This document shows, piece after piece, positions 37,504 through 46,686 of a stretch of 64,000 bases of DNA; the stretch's first letter is position 1, and every line of letters starts with the position of its first letter. The notes beneath the pieces are model-generated. The model was not told where the DNA came from, did no database searches, and saw only the letters and a list, made by a program, of their open reading frames with translations. The translations under genes and the position numbers were made by a program. This stretch comes from Eubacterium sp. GTDB lineage: Bacteria > Bacillota > Clostridia > Lachnospirales > Lachnospiraceae. The stretch is from positions 1 through 64,000 of the forward strand of contig JAGBNF010000026.1 in assembly GCA_017634555.1 (NCBI GenBank). The letters run 5' to 3'.

Positions 37504-38436
37504 TCACTCTGTAAAGAGTGCTGTTGAGTAATATCTGTCTCCGCTGTCCGGAAGAAGAGCTACGATTGTCTTGCCCTTATTCTCAGGACGCTTTGCAAGC
37601 TGGATGGCACCGTAAAGTGCTGCACCTGAAGAAATACCAACAGAGATTCCTTCCTTCTTTGCAAGAAGCTTAGCTGTAGCGAATGCATCTTCGTTAGAAG
37701 CCTTAAATACTTCATCAAATACTTCTGTATTAAGTACATCAGGAACGAAACCTGCACCGATACCCTGGATCTTATGAGCACCTGCTCTTCCTTCTGAAAG
37801 TACAGGTGAATCAGCAGGCTCAAGTGCTACTACCTGAACTGCAGGATTCTGCTCCTTAAGATACTCGCCTGTACCTGTAACAGTACCGCCTGTACCTACA
37901 CCAGCGATAAAGATATCAACCTTTCCGTCTGTATCATTCCAGATCTCAGGACCTGTTGTTGCCTTATGAACTGCAGGGTTTGCAGGATTGATGAACTGTC
38001 CGGGAATATAGCTGTTAGGAATTTCCTTTGCAAGCTCCTCAGCCTTAGCGATAGCTCCCTTCATTCCCTTTGCGCCTTCTGTAAGAACGATCTCTGCGCC
38101 GTAAGCCTTGAGGATGTTTCTTCTCTCAACACTCATTGTCTCAGGCATTGTAAGGATAGCTCTGTATCCCTTTGCTGCTGCGATAGCTGCAAGACCGATA
38201 CCTGTATTACCTGATGTTGGCTCGATGATAACTGATCCTTCCTTAAGAAGTCCCTTTGCCTCAGCGTCCTCGATCATAGCCTTAGCGATACGATCCTTAA
38301 CGCTTCCTGCCGGATTGAAGTACTCAAGCTTTACAAGAACTGTAGCTTCAAGTCCGAGCTCCTTCTCAATATTTGTAACCTCAACGAGAGGTGTATTTCC
38401 GATAAGTCCAAGTGTTCCCTTGTAAATATTGCCCAT
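37504..38436 (-). CDS. cysK: cysteine synthase A (O-acetylserine sulfhydrylase)
   Basis: 310 aa. A PLP enzyme that makes cysteine from O-acetylserine and sulfide. PLP Lys sits in [11 protein letters not shown], substrate loop is [12 protein letters not shown], phosphate-binding [14 protein letters not shown], and the C-terminal Ser region [12 protein letters not shown]. It is read away from an Rrf2 regulator with shared operators, typical for CymR-type cysteine control. Ribosome binding site AAGGAGAG. Confidence 0.96.
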   Translation of the reverse strand: MGNIYKGTLGLIGNTPLVEVTNIEKELGLEATVLVKLEYFNPAGSVKDRIAKAMIEDAEAKGLLKEGSVIIEPTSGNTGIGLAAIAAAKGYRAILTMPETMSVERRNILKAYGAEIVLTEGAKGMKGAIAKAEELAKEIPNSYIPGQFINPANPAVHKATTGPEIWNDTDGKVDIFIAGVGTGGTVTGTGEYLKEQNPAVQVVALEPADSPVLSEGRAGAHKIQGIGAGFVPDVLNTEVFDEVFKASNEDAFATAKLLAKKEGISVGISSGAALYGAIQLAKRPENKGKTIVALLPDSGDRYYSTALFTE

Positions 38437-38550
38437 AACTGTTCTCTCCTTATTTTGAATATTGTGATATGCGTTTCATATTTCATCCTGACGCTCATAT
38501 CTATTATAGTCTTAATTCACACTGACTATTTTTTCTGAAGTGATGATGAA

Positions 38551-38632
38551 ATGTTAACACCTTTTACCTACCGTGTCAATAGGTAAAAAATATATTTTAC
38601 CTATTTACCTTTAGGTCAAAAGGGTGTATTAT
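38551..38632. promoter_or_regulatory. divergent cysK/Rrf2 promoters with overlapping palindromic operators
   Basis: The cysK promoter (minus) is TTGACA (38574-38579), 17 bp, TAACAT (38551-38556). The Rrf2 promoter (plus) is TTTACC (38604-38609), 17 bp, TATTAT (38627-38632). A 26-bp near-perfect palindrome built on ATAGGTAAAA/TTTTACCTAT lies at 38579-38604, touching both -35 boxes. Further half-sites are TTTTACCTA (38562-38570) inside the cysK promoter and ACCT-tt-AGGT (38607-38616) inside the Rrf2 promoter. One bound regulator could therefore repress both genes. Confidence 0.82.
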
Positions 38633-38669
38633 AAGACCATATTATAACCAGTTATATACGGAGGCTAAT

Positions 38670-39065
38670 ATGATTTCAACAAAAGGACGTTACGCTCTTA
38701 GAGTAATGATAGATCTTGCACAGCATGAAAAGGAAGGCTATATACCTCTCAAGGATATTGCCGAGAGACAGGATATTTCAAAGAAGTATCTGGAGATAAT
38801 CGTAAAGGAGCTTGTTGGCGGAGAAATGATCCAGGGTGTCAGCGGTAAAGGCGGCGGATATATGCTGAGCCGTAAAGCATCACGTTATACCGTCGGAGAG
38901 ATCATCGAACTTATGGAAGGAACACTTGCCCCGGTTGCATGTCTCAAGGATAAGGATTACAACTGTCCACGTAAGAAGGGCTGCGAAACCCTCGCCATGT
39001 GGAAGGAATATTACAAGATAACACATAACTTCTTCTATAAGAAAAAATTAACCGAGCTGCTCTAG
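38670..39065 (+). CDS. Rrf2-family transcriptional regulator, possibly Fe-S or CymR-like
   Basis: 131 aa. The N-terminal winged helix (MISTKGRYALRVMIDLA; ISKKYLEIIVKELVGGEMI) is diagnostic for Rrf2. Three cysteines in the C-terminal half (Cys91, Cys99, Cys105, spacing Cx7Cx5C) resemble the Fe-S ligands of IscR or NsrR, though spacing differs. Context with divergent cysK and TAGGTA-type operators suggests control of cysteine supply or Fe-S biogenesis, and autoregulation. Its gene ends in a strong terminator. Confidence 0.9.
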   Translation: MISTKGRYALRVMIDLAQHEKEGYIPLKDIAERQDISKKYLEIIVKELVGGEMIQGVSGKGGGYMLSRKASRYTVGEIIELMEGTLAPVACLKDKDYNCPRKKGCETLAMWKEYYKITHNFFYKKKLTELL

Positions 39066-39082
39066 TCAGCTCGGTTTTTTCA
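39050..39082 (+). terminator. terminator of the Rrf2 gene
   Basis: AACCGAGCTG (39050-39059) pairs with CAGCTCGGTT (39067-39076), followed by TTTT. The left arm lies in the end of the coding region. Confidence 0.9.
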
Positions 39083-39112
39083 TTAACTTTGTCTTCAGGA
39101 TTGCTTCCGGAT

Positions 39113-40750
39113 TTAGAAGCTCTCCATCAGGCCTTGCAGTCCCTGCTCATCATAAATCTTTTTATAGTAAGCAACCTCATCCTTTATAAGCGCATCTATG
39201 GCATTCATGCTGAGAAGCTCAACCGGTGCCTTATCATCCGTAAGTATCAGGTTCCCCGCTTCATATACACTAAGTCCCGCATCCACCTTTTCCATCATAG
39301 CTTTAAGATCTGCATCCTCTTCGGATTCGATGCCTGCGCTCAGTCTCTCAACCATTTTCGGATTTGAAGAAGCGAAAAGCTCCCTGTTCGTATTGTTTGA
39401 TACATCAACCGTATATACCGAAGGGAACACTGTCGAGATTGTATCTGCCAGATACTCATTTATTCCGCCCTCGGTGTTGGTCTTCATATTCATATTTACT
39501 ACCATCACGCCGTCATCTGTAAGATGCTCCTTCACCAGCGTGAAGAACTCCACCGACGACATCTGGAAAGGTATCGTTATATCCTGATATGCATCAACCA
39601 TGATGACATCAAACTTCTTCACCTCCTTGCCCGACTTAGCTTCCGAGCTAAGGCACTGAAGATATGCCCTTCCGTCATAGGTTGTAACCTTAACATCCTC
39701 CGGAAGCTCGAAGTACTCATGTGCAAGATCAGTGATCTTCTGATCTATCTCAACACCCTCAACTGTGGCATTATCAAAATATCTGCTGCACTGTGTAGCG
39801 TAGGTTCCGGAACCCATTCCTAGGATCAGGATATCCACATTATCCTTCTCCTTTATACCTGCCATATAAGGTGCAGCCATTGCATAATCATAGTACATAC
39901 CGGTGAGAGTTTTCTCCTTACGGTATACAGACTGAACTCCGAAGAGCACATTTGTGGAAAGGACAACCTTATGCTCGTCCTCATAAACCTGAAGATAGTT
40001 ATATATAGATTCTCCCTCGTAGGTCAGATCCTTCTGCCAGAAAGCAAAGGAATCACCATGTCCGAATATGCATGAGAAAATGAAAAGTATCACTCCGACT
40101 ATTGCCTTCACAGATTTCTTCTTTCCTACAACAAAGTAGAGGATTGCAAGGATCAGAAGGATTCCCGCAAAGATAAGAAATGTGATGCTTGTTCCTACTG
40201 CAGGGATACTGATAAATGTGGGAACGAAGGTTCCGATGATACTTCCGATAGTATTTGAAGCATTCAGATATCCTACGACCTTACCGCTGTCGTCCAGACT
40301 GTCAACGGTATACTTAACGAGCGAAGGCGTTACAGTTCCCAGAAGAAACAGCGGAAAAACAAAGATTATCATACATGCCGCGAAGGCAGCAATGATAAGG
40401 AAATTCGTACTGATAGTAAAAACAAGAAGTGCGGAAATACCGATTACGATATACTTTCCCACTACCGGGATAAGACCTATCCAGATAGCTGCTATGATTA
40501 TCCTTCCATACAGCTTGTCGGGATTCGGATCCTTATCGGCCCAACGTCCGCCCATGATATTTCCCAATGCCATTGCTATCATGATGGTTCCGATAATGAT
40601 AGTCCACACTATCTGCGATGAACTGAAATATGGCGCCAGAAGTCTGCTTGCGCCAAGTTCTACCGCCATAACCGACATACCTGCAAAGAACTCTGTCAGA
40701 TACAGGTACATTTTATTCTTCAATATTGGATTTTTCGTATTGCCTTCCAT
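39113..40750 (-). CDS. membrane protein fused to spermidine-synthase-like domain
   Basis: 545 aa from an ATG 6 bp after AAAGG; the longer frame starts at TTG. About seven or eight membrane helices in residues 1-225 resemble an MFS-like half. The C-terminal domain (about 250-545) has a Rossmann fold with LILGMGSGTYATQC and EIDQKITDLAHEYF, and a FDVIMVDAYQD motif as in aminopropyltransferases. Polyamine synthase activity is not assured because these fused proteins often lack substrate residues. It is convergent with the Rrf2 gene. Confidence 0.8.
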   Translation of the reverse strand: MEGNTKNPILKNKMYLYLTEFFAGMSVMAVELGASRLLAPYFSSSQIVWTIIIGTIMIAMALGNIMGGRWADKDPNPDKLYGRIIIAAIWIGLIPVVGKYIVIGISALLVFTISTNFLIIAAFAACMIIFVFPLFLLGTVTPSLVKYTVDSLDDSGKVVGYLNASNTIGSIIGTFVPTFISIPAVGTSITFLIFAGILLILAILYFVVGKKKSVKAIVGVILFIFSCIFGHGDSFAFWQKDLTYEGESIYNYLQVYEDEHKVVLSTNVLFGVQSVYRKEKTLTGMYYDYAMAAPYMAGIKEKDNVDILILGMGSGTYATQCSRYFDNATVEGVEIDQKITDLAHEYFELPEDVKVTTYDGRAYLQCLSSEAKSGKEVKKFDVIMVDAYQDITIPFQMSSVEFFTLVKEHLTDDGVMVVNMNMKTNTEGGINEYLADTISTVFPSVYTVDVSNNTNRELFASSNPKMVERLSAGIESEEDADLKAMMEKVDAGLSVYEAGNLILTDDKAPVELLSMNAIDALIKDEVAYYKKIYDEQGLQGLMESF

Positions 40751-40775
40751 AACCAACCTTTCATAACTCTGCTTC

Positions 40776-41525
40776 TTACTTTTCGGTCATCTTCTTATGA
40801 TAATACTTTTCTCTGTATGCTCTCGGAGACATGTTTATCACCTTCTTGAAAACAGCCGAAAAAGCACTCTGGGATGAGAATCCCAGTGAAAGAGAAATAT
40901 CCTGTATAGATGACTCAGAATAAATGAGCATGTTCTGTGCAGTCTTAACCTTCGCCTCGTTGATGAACTGATTAACATTCATTCCCGTTTCCTTGGCGAA
41001 AAGTCTGGAGAAATATCCCGCACTGAGATCCTCTCTGACAGCCAGCTCATTTACGGTAACCTGTCTGTGAAGATTATCGTAGATATAATCTATGCTGCGT
41101 CGTACATGAAGAGATACCGCATCACGTTTGTTCAGCTCACGCATACGGGTAGCAAAATCTATCTGCATCTCCGCCGTAATATCAAGAACCTCCTCAACAG
41201 TCTTTGCAACGTCAGCCCTTCGTATATAGATATCTGAAAGCGTGTAGGCAGTATCCAGCTCCATACCTCCGTCGATGCACACTCTGCTTATGACCGCAGC
41301 AGCAACCACATGATGATACTTCATATTTCTGAGCGGATCATCCGACAGAACACCACGTCCTTCAAGGAAATTCTGACGTGCTATGCTAAAGCGCGCCTTT
41401 GTTCCTTCAACATCCCCATTCTTAATACGATTATACTGCTTAAATTCCATATGATAATCTGCTCTGACAAACTCCTCCTGTCGCTGCAGATACAGACGGT
41501 AATTAAGCGTACTGTTTGTATCCAT
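40776..41525 (-). CDS. AraC-family transcriptional regulator
   Basis: 249 aa, started at the ATG 8 bp after AAAGGAG (the frame extends 13 codons further without support). An N-terminal all-helical region of about 140 residues has no cupin signature. The C-terminal double helix-turn-helix (about 150-245) has VNELAVREDLSAGYFSRLF and ISLSLGFSSQSAFSAVFKK. The gene begins just after a palindrome overlapping its start site, so autoregulation or control by another factor is likely. The downstream membrane protein is 25 bp away. Confidence 0.88.
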   Translation of the reverse strand: MDTNSTLNYRLYLQRQEEFVRADYHMEFKQYNRIKNGDVEGTKARFSIARQNFLEGRGVLSDDPLRNMKYHHVVAAAVISRVCIDGGMELDTAYTLSDIYIRRADVAKTVEEVLDITAEMQIDFATRMRELNKRDAVSLHVRRSIDYIYDNLHRQVTVNELAVREDLSAGYFSRLFAKETGMNVNQFINEAKVKTAQNMLIYSESSIQDISLSLGFSSQSAFSAVFKKVINMSPRAYREKYYHKKMTEK

Positions 41526-41571
41526 ATACCAAACTCCTTTGTAAACCCCAACCCCCATTGACATAGTTCGT

Positions 41572-41603
41572 TACGAACTATGCCAACATTATAACATCTG
41601 ATA
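41572..41603 (-). promoter_or_regulatory. promoter and palindromic operator of the AraC gene
   Basis: A consensus -10 TATAAT (41598-41603, minus strand, preceded by TGT) is followed 5 bp later by a perfect palindrome CATAGTTCG-tta-CGAACTATG (41572-41592) covering the expected start site. No good -35 was found, which suggests activator dependence or an extended -10. Confidence 0.65.
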
Positions 41604-41818
41604 TCCTTTAAAAAAATGTTTTCTTGAAAATTCGCATAACAAAATGGATGACCACTTCTATGATCATCCATCTCTTCGCCCACACTATATAAATCATCTA
41701 AGCTTTCGATTCGAAGTTCTTCAGCCGCATAGATTTATACCACGAGGTCTTTGATATAAATCCGCCGAATGCAGCCGAAAAACTTCAAACCAATGAAAGT
41801 TATGAAAGGGAAACAAAA

Positions 41819-42706
41819 TTAAACTGCAAGGTTTATACTTATCGTCTGTTCCTGATCCGGTCCTATCATTGTTGATGAGATGCTGATATCCAACAAATTT
41901 CCGTAGCCCACTGCCTGCATCTTGTTCTTAATCCTGTTCAGCACACCCGGAACAAACTGGCCTGACATTTCAGGAAGAAGCATTACCAGCTGATTTCCGA
42001 TGAGTGTCATTGAATCACTTTCTCTGAGTGTATGCCTTACAGCCTCAACGTACTGACAGAGAATCTCGGTATAAATGTCGATATCCATCTCGTCATCGTG
42101 CGGATAGAAGGTTATCTCCAGTTCACAAGCTGGTCTTTTATATGTCTTGATGTACTTGCTCATGTAGTCATAAACCACACGATACTCGTCCTCATCAAGC
42201 CACATAGCGCCACCCTCTTCATCTTCCTGATCCTCGTCCTGATCATAAAATGCTATGGTGTGTCCGCCCGACTCACTTACATATTCCAGAGCTCTGTCAG
42301 CCTTGGAGAAAAGTGTGAGATAATCATTGCCCTGCTCCGGAACTATCGCCGCACCTACCGATATTTCCACACATGCCGAGATGTCATCGCTGATACGATC
42401 CGATATAGATTCGTTGATCTTCTTTACAACCTTGAAATATATTTCGGCAAGGTCTTTCTTGTTCTTGATGTCGTATACAAAAAGTACGAACTCATTTTCT
42501 CCGAGACTTGCCTTGATATAATCAACATCGGTGGCAGCATCAATAATGCTAATGCATTCTTCTCTGAGCTGCTTGGTCAGGACATCTCCGGCCACATCCC
42601 TTATGTGACTCAGTTCATCGTAATTATCTATTCTGACAATTGTCAGGATGCCGCTATCTTCTTTACATGCATTTTTTAAACTTTCAATCACCTTAGATTC
42701 GCTCAT
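41819..42706 (-). CDS. degenerate GGDEF-domain protein
   Basis: 295 aa, no membrane segment. The N-terminal 150 residues follow the GGDEF fold, with LTIVRIDNYDEL at the start and LGENEFVLFVYD in place of the GGDEF signature, so cyclase activity is unlikely. The remaining half (about 170-295), with a second similar fold (acidic EDEEGGAMW then ELEITFYP), may be another domain of the same class. It could be a c-di-GMP receptor or scaffold. It has a strong ribosome binding site (GAGGAGGT) and is transcribed alone. Confidence 0.7.
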   Translation of the reverse strand: MSESKVIESLKNACKEDSGILTIVRIDNYDELSHIRDVAGDVLTKQLREECISIIDAATDVDYIKASLGENEFVLFVYDIKNKKDLAEIYFKVVKKINESISDRISDDISACVEISVGAAIVPEQGNDYLTLFSKADRALEYVSESGGHTIAFYDQDEDQEDEEGGAMWLDEDEYRVVYDYMSKYIKTYKRPACELEITFYPHDDEMDIDIYTEILCQYVEAVRHTLRESDSMTLIGNQLVMLLPEMSGQFVPGVLNRIKNKMQAVGYGNLLDISISSTMIGPDQEQTISINLAV

Positions 42707-42944
42707 GACGCTACCTCCTCTTTAAAAATTTGATTGATTTATCTGGGTGATAATCTAACACAAACAAAATTCTGTCTTTTATAATAATTTGCTGTTTTTT
42801 ATATAAATATAACCCCTCATTGTGAATTATTTATGACAAGTAACATTGTTCGCTAAATATACACCTCTTTTTCACAGATTAGCCATAAATCTTACGGAAA
42901 TGTGCCCCTTACCGAAAAACTCTTTTGACCTCTCTCAACTTTCA

Positions 42945-42972
42945 TTGACACACATTTTCCATATGTTATCAT
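42945..42972 (+). promoter_or_regulatory. promoter of the 5'-nucleotidase gene
   Basis: TTGACA (42945-42950), 16 bp, TATCAT (42967-42972), about 40 bp before the start codon. The rest of the 42707-43010 gap shows only AT-rich sequence and no further gene. Confidence 0.75.
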
Positions 42973-43010
42973 TAATTCATACGACCATATTCGGAAGGGG
43001 ATTTTTCCAT

Positions 43011-44483
43011 ATGAAAAACATCAAAAAACTCACACTTCTTCATTCAAACGATATGCATGGAGATTTTCTGGCTGAGGAACTGGATGAGAAACTCGTCGGC
43101 GGTGTATCCATGCTTTCAGGATATATAAACAAAGTCCGCCGAGAGGAAAGAAATGTAATCTATGCCATTTCAGGTGACATGTTCCGAGGCTCGATCATCG
43201 ACTCGGAGTTTAAGGGAATATCAACCATTCAGATAATGAATATCCTTGGACCGGATATTGTCACCCTGGGAAATCACGAGGTTGACTACGGACTCGCTCA
43301 TCTTCTCTTCCTTGAGAAATGTGCCGAGTTCCCTATCATCAATGCAAATATGTATATAACAACAAATCATAAACGGCTCTTCGCACCGTGCAAGATTATC
43401 GAGATTGACGGCATGAAAGTTCTCTTCATCGGAATCATTACCGAGATCACACTTCTCGAATGCAGGAAGGATCACCTTATCGGAACCTTCGTTACACTTG
43501 AGGATGCTGCGGAAGAGATCGGAAGGATCTGCAACACCTACAACTCTATAGATGTGGATTTCACCGTCCTTCTTACACATATCGGATTTGAAGAGGATAA
43601 GCACCTCGCCGAAATGCTCGACCCGGCATGGGGAGTTGATGTGATAATCGGAGGCCACTCTCACACATTTCTTACCGAACCTGCAGAAGTAAACGGCATT
43701 CCTATCGTTCAGGCCGGAATCGGTACAGACCAGATAGGCCGTTTTGACATTAACATTGATATCGATAACAACTGCATCGACAGCTATACATGGAAGCCTG
43801 TTCCGATCAATTCGGAAAACTGTCCGAAGAATCCGGCCATCGAGCAGATTATCAACGTTTATAAGGATCAGACCGATGAAATATACGGCCGCATCATAAC
43901 CACATTTGTCCGAGAGCTGACTCATCCGACACGTATCCGTGAGACTGAGCTGGGCGACCTTTTTTCGGACATAATAAAAGATGCCCTTGGTGTGGACATC
44001 TTTCTTCTGGCATCCGGCTCGATACGTACCGAAACCCTCGGCCCTATAGTCACAAAAGGTGACTTCTGTACCTGTTTCCCATATGATGATACAGCTTATC
44101 TTCTTTACTGGACAGGTGCCCAGCTTAAGCATGCGATAATGCATATGCTCCGCGACGAAACCTTCGAAGGTGCACATACCGAGTTTTACCAGCTTTCCAG
44201 GGGGCTTGAAGTGGAATACGATCAGACGATACATTCCTTCGTAAAATTCAATTACGAAGGCGAACCTGTTGATGATGACCGATTATTCAGCATCGGACTG
44301 CAGCAGTACCATTTCCAGAATATGAAGGATTCCTTCGACCTTGATCTTGAGGAAGTTGAGAAGAACAGGAAGCCACGGGTTGTTGCCAGCTCATGCCTCG
44401 CTGTTATCGAAGAAATCCTGTCATCCGGTCAGCATCAGGATTCCGAAGGAAACGGCCGACTCGTTATCCGCCTTGCGGATTAA
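43011..44483 (+). CDS. metallophosphatase/5'-nucleotidase family protein
   Basis: 490 aa; the start follows GGAAGGGG at 10 bp, and the frame upstream of it has no signal sequence. Calcineurin-type metal motifs are LLHSNDMHGDF, ISGDMFRGS, GNHEVDYG, LTHIG and GGHSHTF; a C-terminal nucleotidase domain (from about 315) has the ELGDLFSDIIKDA and FPYDDTAYLL parts. It hydrolyses nucleotides or sugar nucleotides. Unlike UshA it has no obvious signal peptide, so it may act in the cytosol. Its stop overlaps the stop of the convergent DUF4353 gene by 4 bp. Confidence 0.9.
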   Translation: MKNIKKLTLLHSNDMHGDFLAEELDEKLVGGVSMLSGYINKVRREERNVIYAISGDMFRGSIIDSEFKGISTIQIMNILGPDIVTLGNHEVDYGLAHLLFLEKCAEFPIINANMYITTNHKRLFAPCKIIEIDGMKVLFIGIITEITLLECRKDHLIGTFVTLEDAAEEIGRICNTYNSIDVDFTVLLTHIGFEEDKHLAEMLDPAWGVDVIIGGHSHTFLTEPAEVNGIPIVQAGIGTDQIGRFDINIDIDNNCIDSYTWKPVPINSENCPKNPAIEQIINVYKDQTDEIYGRIITTFVRELTHPTRIRETELGDLFSDIIKDALGVDIFLLASGSIRTETLGPIVTKGDFCTCFPYDDTAYLLYWTGAQLKHAIMHMLRDETFEGAHTEFYQLSRGLEVEYDQTIHSFVKFNYEGEPVDDDRLFSIGLQQYHFQNMKDSFDLDLEEVEKNRKPRVVASSCLAVIEEILSSGQHQDSEGNGRLVIRLAD

Positions 44484-45994
44484 ATAGTTTCATTCGAATC
44501 GGAATTTCCGTTTGGATTGAATTTTTCACTCGGATTGAATCCTTCATTCTGATTGAATTTTCCATTCGGAGGCATCATATTCGGATTCATATTCTCGAAA
44601 TCTTCAGGATTCATATTCTTAAAATCCTCAGGGTTCATGTTACCAAAGTCCTCAGGATTCATATTGCCGAAATCACGCATATTGCCGCCCGGGCCTCCCA
44701 TACCGCCCGGGCCAAATGTCTGATTTGTCATTGTATTCGTTTCTACACCGTTCTCAATTATCGTTCCGCCGTTATATTCGACCGTACCGTCGTAGTCGAA
44801 AGTTGACTGTCCCGATACACTGATCGTTCCGCCGTTGATCACTATATTTCCGTTTGAATCAACTCCGTCAGTATCGCCGGCACCCATTGTTATAGTAACT
44901 TCACCTCCGTTCATCACAAATGTCGGTGTATATGATTTCGACTTCGCTGCTGCGTTGATTCCGTCATCGGAAGCCGTAATATCTATCTTTCCATCATCAA
45001 TCGTGATATAAGTTCCTTCTATACATTCACCAGCTTCGAGTGTAAACTCGCCACCCTTAATATCTATAGTGGTAGTTGCGTGGATTGCATCGTCAACAGC
45101 CTTTATATTAAATGTACCGCCGCCTATATAGATTGCTCCGATGGTATCATCATCGTTATCCTCTGCATGAAGTCCGTCGTTGCATTCCGTTACATTTATC
45201 ACGCCGTCTGCAATCTCTATAGCATCATGTGCTTCGAATGCACTGCCTTCACAGCTCACATTTATGATGCTGCCTGTGATCTTCAGTGTGTCCTTGGATG
45301 TGATTCCGTTATCTGAAGAAGTGATGCTCAGTGTTCCGAGACCGTTTACCACGAGATCATCCTTTGAGAAGATAGCCGCATCTACATTGGTATCTCCGTC
45401 ACTCTTAAATTCACCTGTAACTTCAATCTTGTTTTCAGACTCAGTAGTAGTTACAAATACCTTATCCGCACTCTTCACATATATGAATGAGCTTCCTTCA
45501 TTCTTTACCGATACACCATCCAGAACTATCTGAACCTTATCCTCATCAGCTGCTTCAACTGTTACGGTTACATCTGTCGCATCACCTGACAGAACATATA
45601 CTCCTTCCTTTGTGATGCTTACATCCTGTCCGCTGCTGAGAGCTATATTCTCTGCTCCGGTGAGATCTGCTGTCTGTGCCAGATCTCTGTCTGTGAAGAT
45701 ATCGGAATCACCACTCGCAGATTTCGACTTGGCATCCGCCTCACTTGCATCATCCTTCTCAGAATCCGCATCGGCTGTATCCTTCTCTTCAACCGTAGCA
45801 TCCACAGACTTATTATCTACTTCCGTCGATGCCACTTCCTTCTCTTCGCTTCTTGTAACCGAAGCCTCCGTCTTCACTGTCTCAACTCCGTTATCTCTTG
45901 TTGCCGAGCCCGATGCCGAACATGCTGTCATCATTCCTGCCATTACCATCGCAGCGATTGTTATATATATTCTTCTGAATTTATCCTTTCTCAT
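44480..45994 (-). CDS. DUF4353 (Cthe_2159-like) carbohydrate-binding beta-helix lipoprotein
   Basis: 504 aa. Lipobox MTACSASG (Cys25) is followed by an acidic Ser/Asp/Glu linker to about 105. A right-handed beta-helix domain (about 110-420) has repeated short D-G-I/N and VNGLGTLSITSSDNGI-like rungs, as in the carbohydrate-binding DUF4353/Cthe_2159 family. The C-terminal tail has the repeats NMNPEDF (four related copies), GPGGMGGPGG and FNP. It is the last gene of a unit with DUF4956, VTC and a two-component system. It probably binds an acidic polysaccharide at the surface. Confidence 0.82.
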   Translation of the reverse strand: MRKDKFRRIYITIAAMVMAGMMTACSASGSATRDNGVETVKTEASVTRSEEKEVASTEVDNKSVDATVEEKDTADADSEKDDASEADAKSKSASGDSDIFTDRDLAQTADLTGAENIALSSGQDVSITKEGVYVLSGDATDVTVTVEAADEDKVQIVLDGVSVKNEGSSFIYVKSADKVFVTTTESENKIEVTGEFKSDGDTNVDAAIFSKDDLVVNGLGTLSITSSDNGITSKDTLKITGSIINVSCEGSAFEAHDAIEIADGVINVTECNDGLHAEDNDDDTIGAIYIGGGTFNIKAVDDAIHATTTIDIKGGEFTLEAGECIEGTYITIDDGKIDITASDDGINAAAKSKSYTPTFVMNGGEVTITMGAGDTDGVDSNGNIVINGGTISVSGQSTFDYDGTVEYNGGTIIENGVETNTMTNQTFGPGGMGGPGGNMRDFGNMNPEDFGNMNPEDFKNMNPEDFENMNPNMMPPNGKFNQNEGFNPSEKFNPNGNSDSNETI

Positions 45995-46005
45995 AATTTT
46001 TCCTC

Positions 46006-46686
46006 CTATAAGCTTTCCATATTTTCCATCTGTCTTCCGAGACTTATATCCAGATTTCCGTTTCTGGTTCTTATCTCATCCAGCATCGCCTTCGTCGATA
46101 CTCCTGTCTTAAGTGCAACGCTGAGGGTTATCTTATAAAGACTTCCCATGTTGCTTGTCTTCACTTCTTCATATGTATAGTCTGAAAGATACTTATTAAA
46201 GATATCTTCAAACCTTCCTTCATAGTCCAGATTTTCCGGAACTGTAATTTTCAGTATCCTGTGATATTCATCCGCTGCTCCCAGCTTTGTGATATTCAGC
46301 ATCAAGTTGATTGCCGAAATGATCACTGTGAAAAGGATTGCTACGCCTATATATCCCATTCCTGTTGCAAGTCCTACAGCCATTGCAAGGAAAATGCTTG
46401 TTATCTCCTGACCTCTTCCGGGTGCCGATCTGAATCGTACCAGACTGAAGGCTCCTGCCACGGCAACACCTGCTCCGATGTTGCCGTTCACCAGTATTAT
46501 CACCAGCTCCACTATAGCCGGAAGCATTATCAGTGTTGTTGTAAAGCTTCTCGAACATTTATTCTTTACCGAATATGCGAGCGCTATTATAAGTCCGCAT
46601 ATAAGTGATGTTATCGTCACTATTCCAAGCTGAGCAGCTGTAAATGTGCCCTCCGTAAGTATTGAAGTAAATATATTGTTAAGCAT
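46006..46686 (-). CDS. DUF4956-family membrane protein
   Basis: 226 aa from the ATG after AGGTG; a longer frame starts at TTG. About four membrane helices in the first 130 residues include GAGVAVAGAFSLVRFRSAPGRGQE, recorded here only through its conserved core SLVRFRSAPG. A soluble C-terminal domain (about 145-226) of ferredoxin-like strands follows. DUF4956 is regularly encoded next to VTC-type polyphosphate polymerases and is presumed to work with them at the membrane. It overlaps the VTC gene by 8 bp. Confidence 0.85.
   Translation of the reverse strand: MLNNIFTSILTEGTFTAAQLGIVTITSLICGLIIALAYSVKNKCSRSFTTTLIMLPAIVELVIILVNGNIGAGVAVAGAFSLVRFRSAPGRGQEITSIFLAMAVGLATGMGYIGVAILFTVIISAINLMLNITKLGAADEYHRILKITVPENLDYEGRFEDIFNKYLSDYTYEEVKTSNMGSLYKITLSVALKTGVSTKAMLDEIRTRNGNLDISLGRQMENMESL

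Noticed and set aside
42846-43010. N-terminal extension of the 5'-nucleotidase
   Set aside because: Contains the promoter (42945-42972) and no ribosome binding site; the start at 43011 has one.
43221-44234. 337-codon minus-strand reading frame opposite the 5'-nucleotidase
   Set aside because: Length alone; the plus strand has all metal motifs, and the antisense product is Cys/Arg-rich nonsense.
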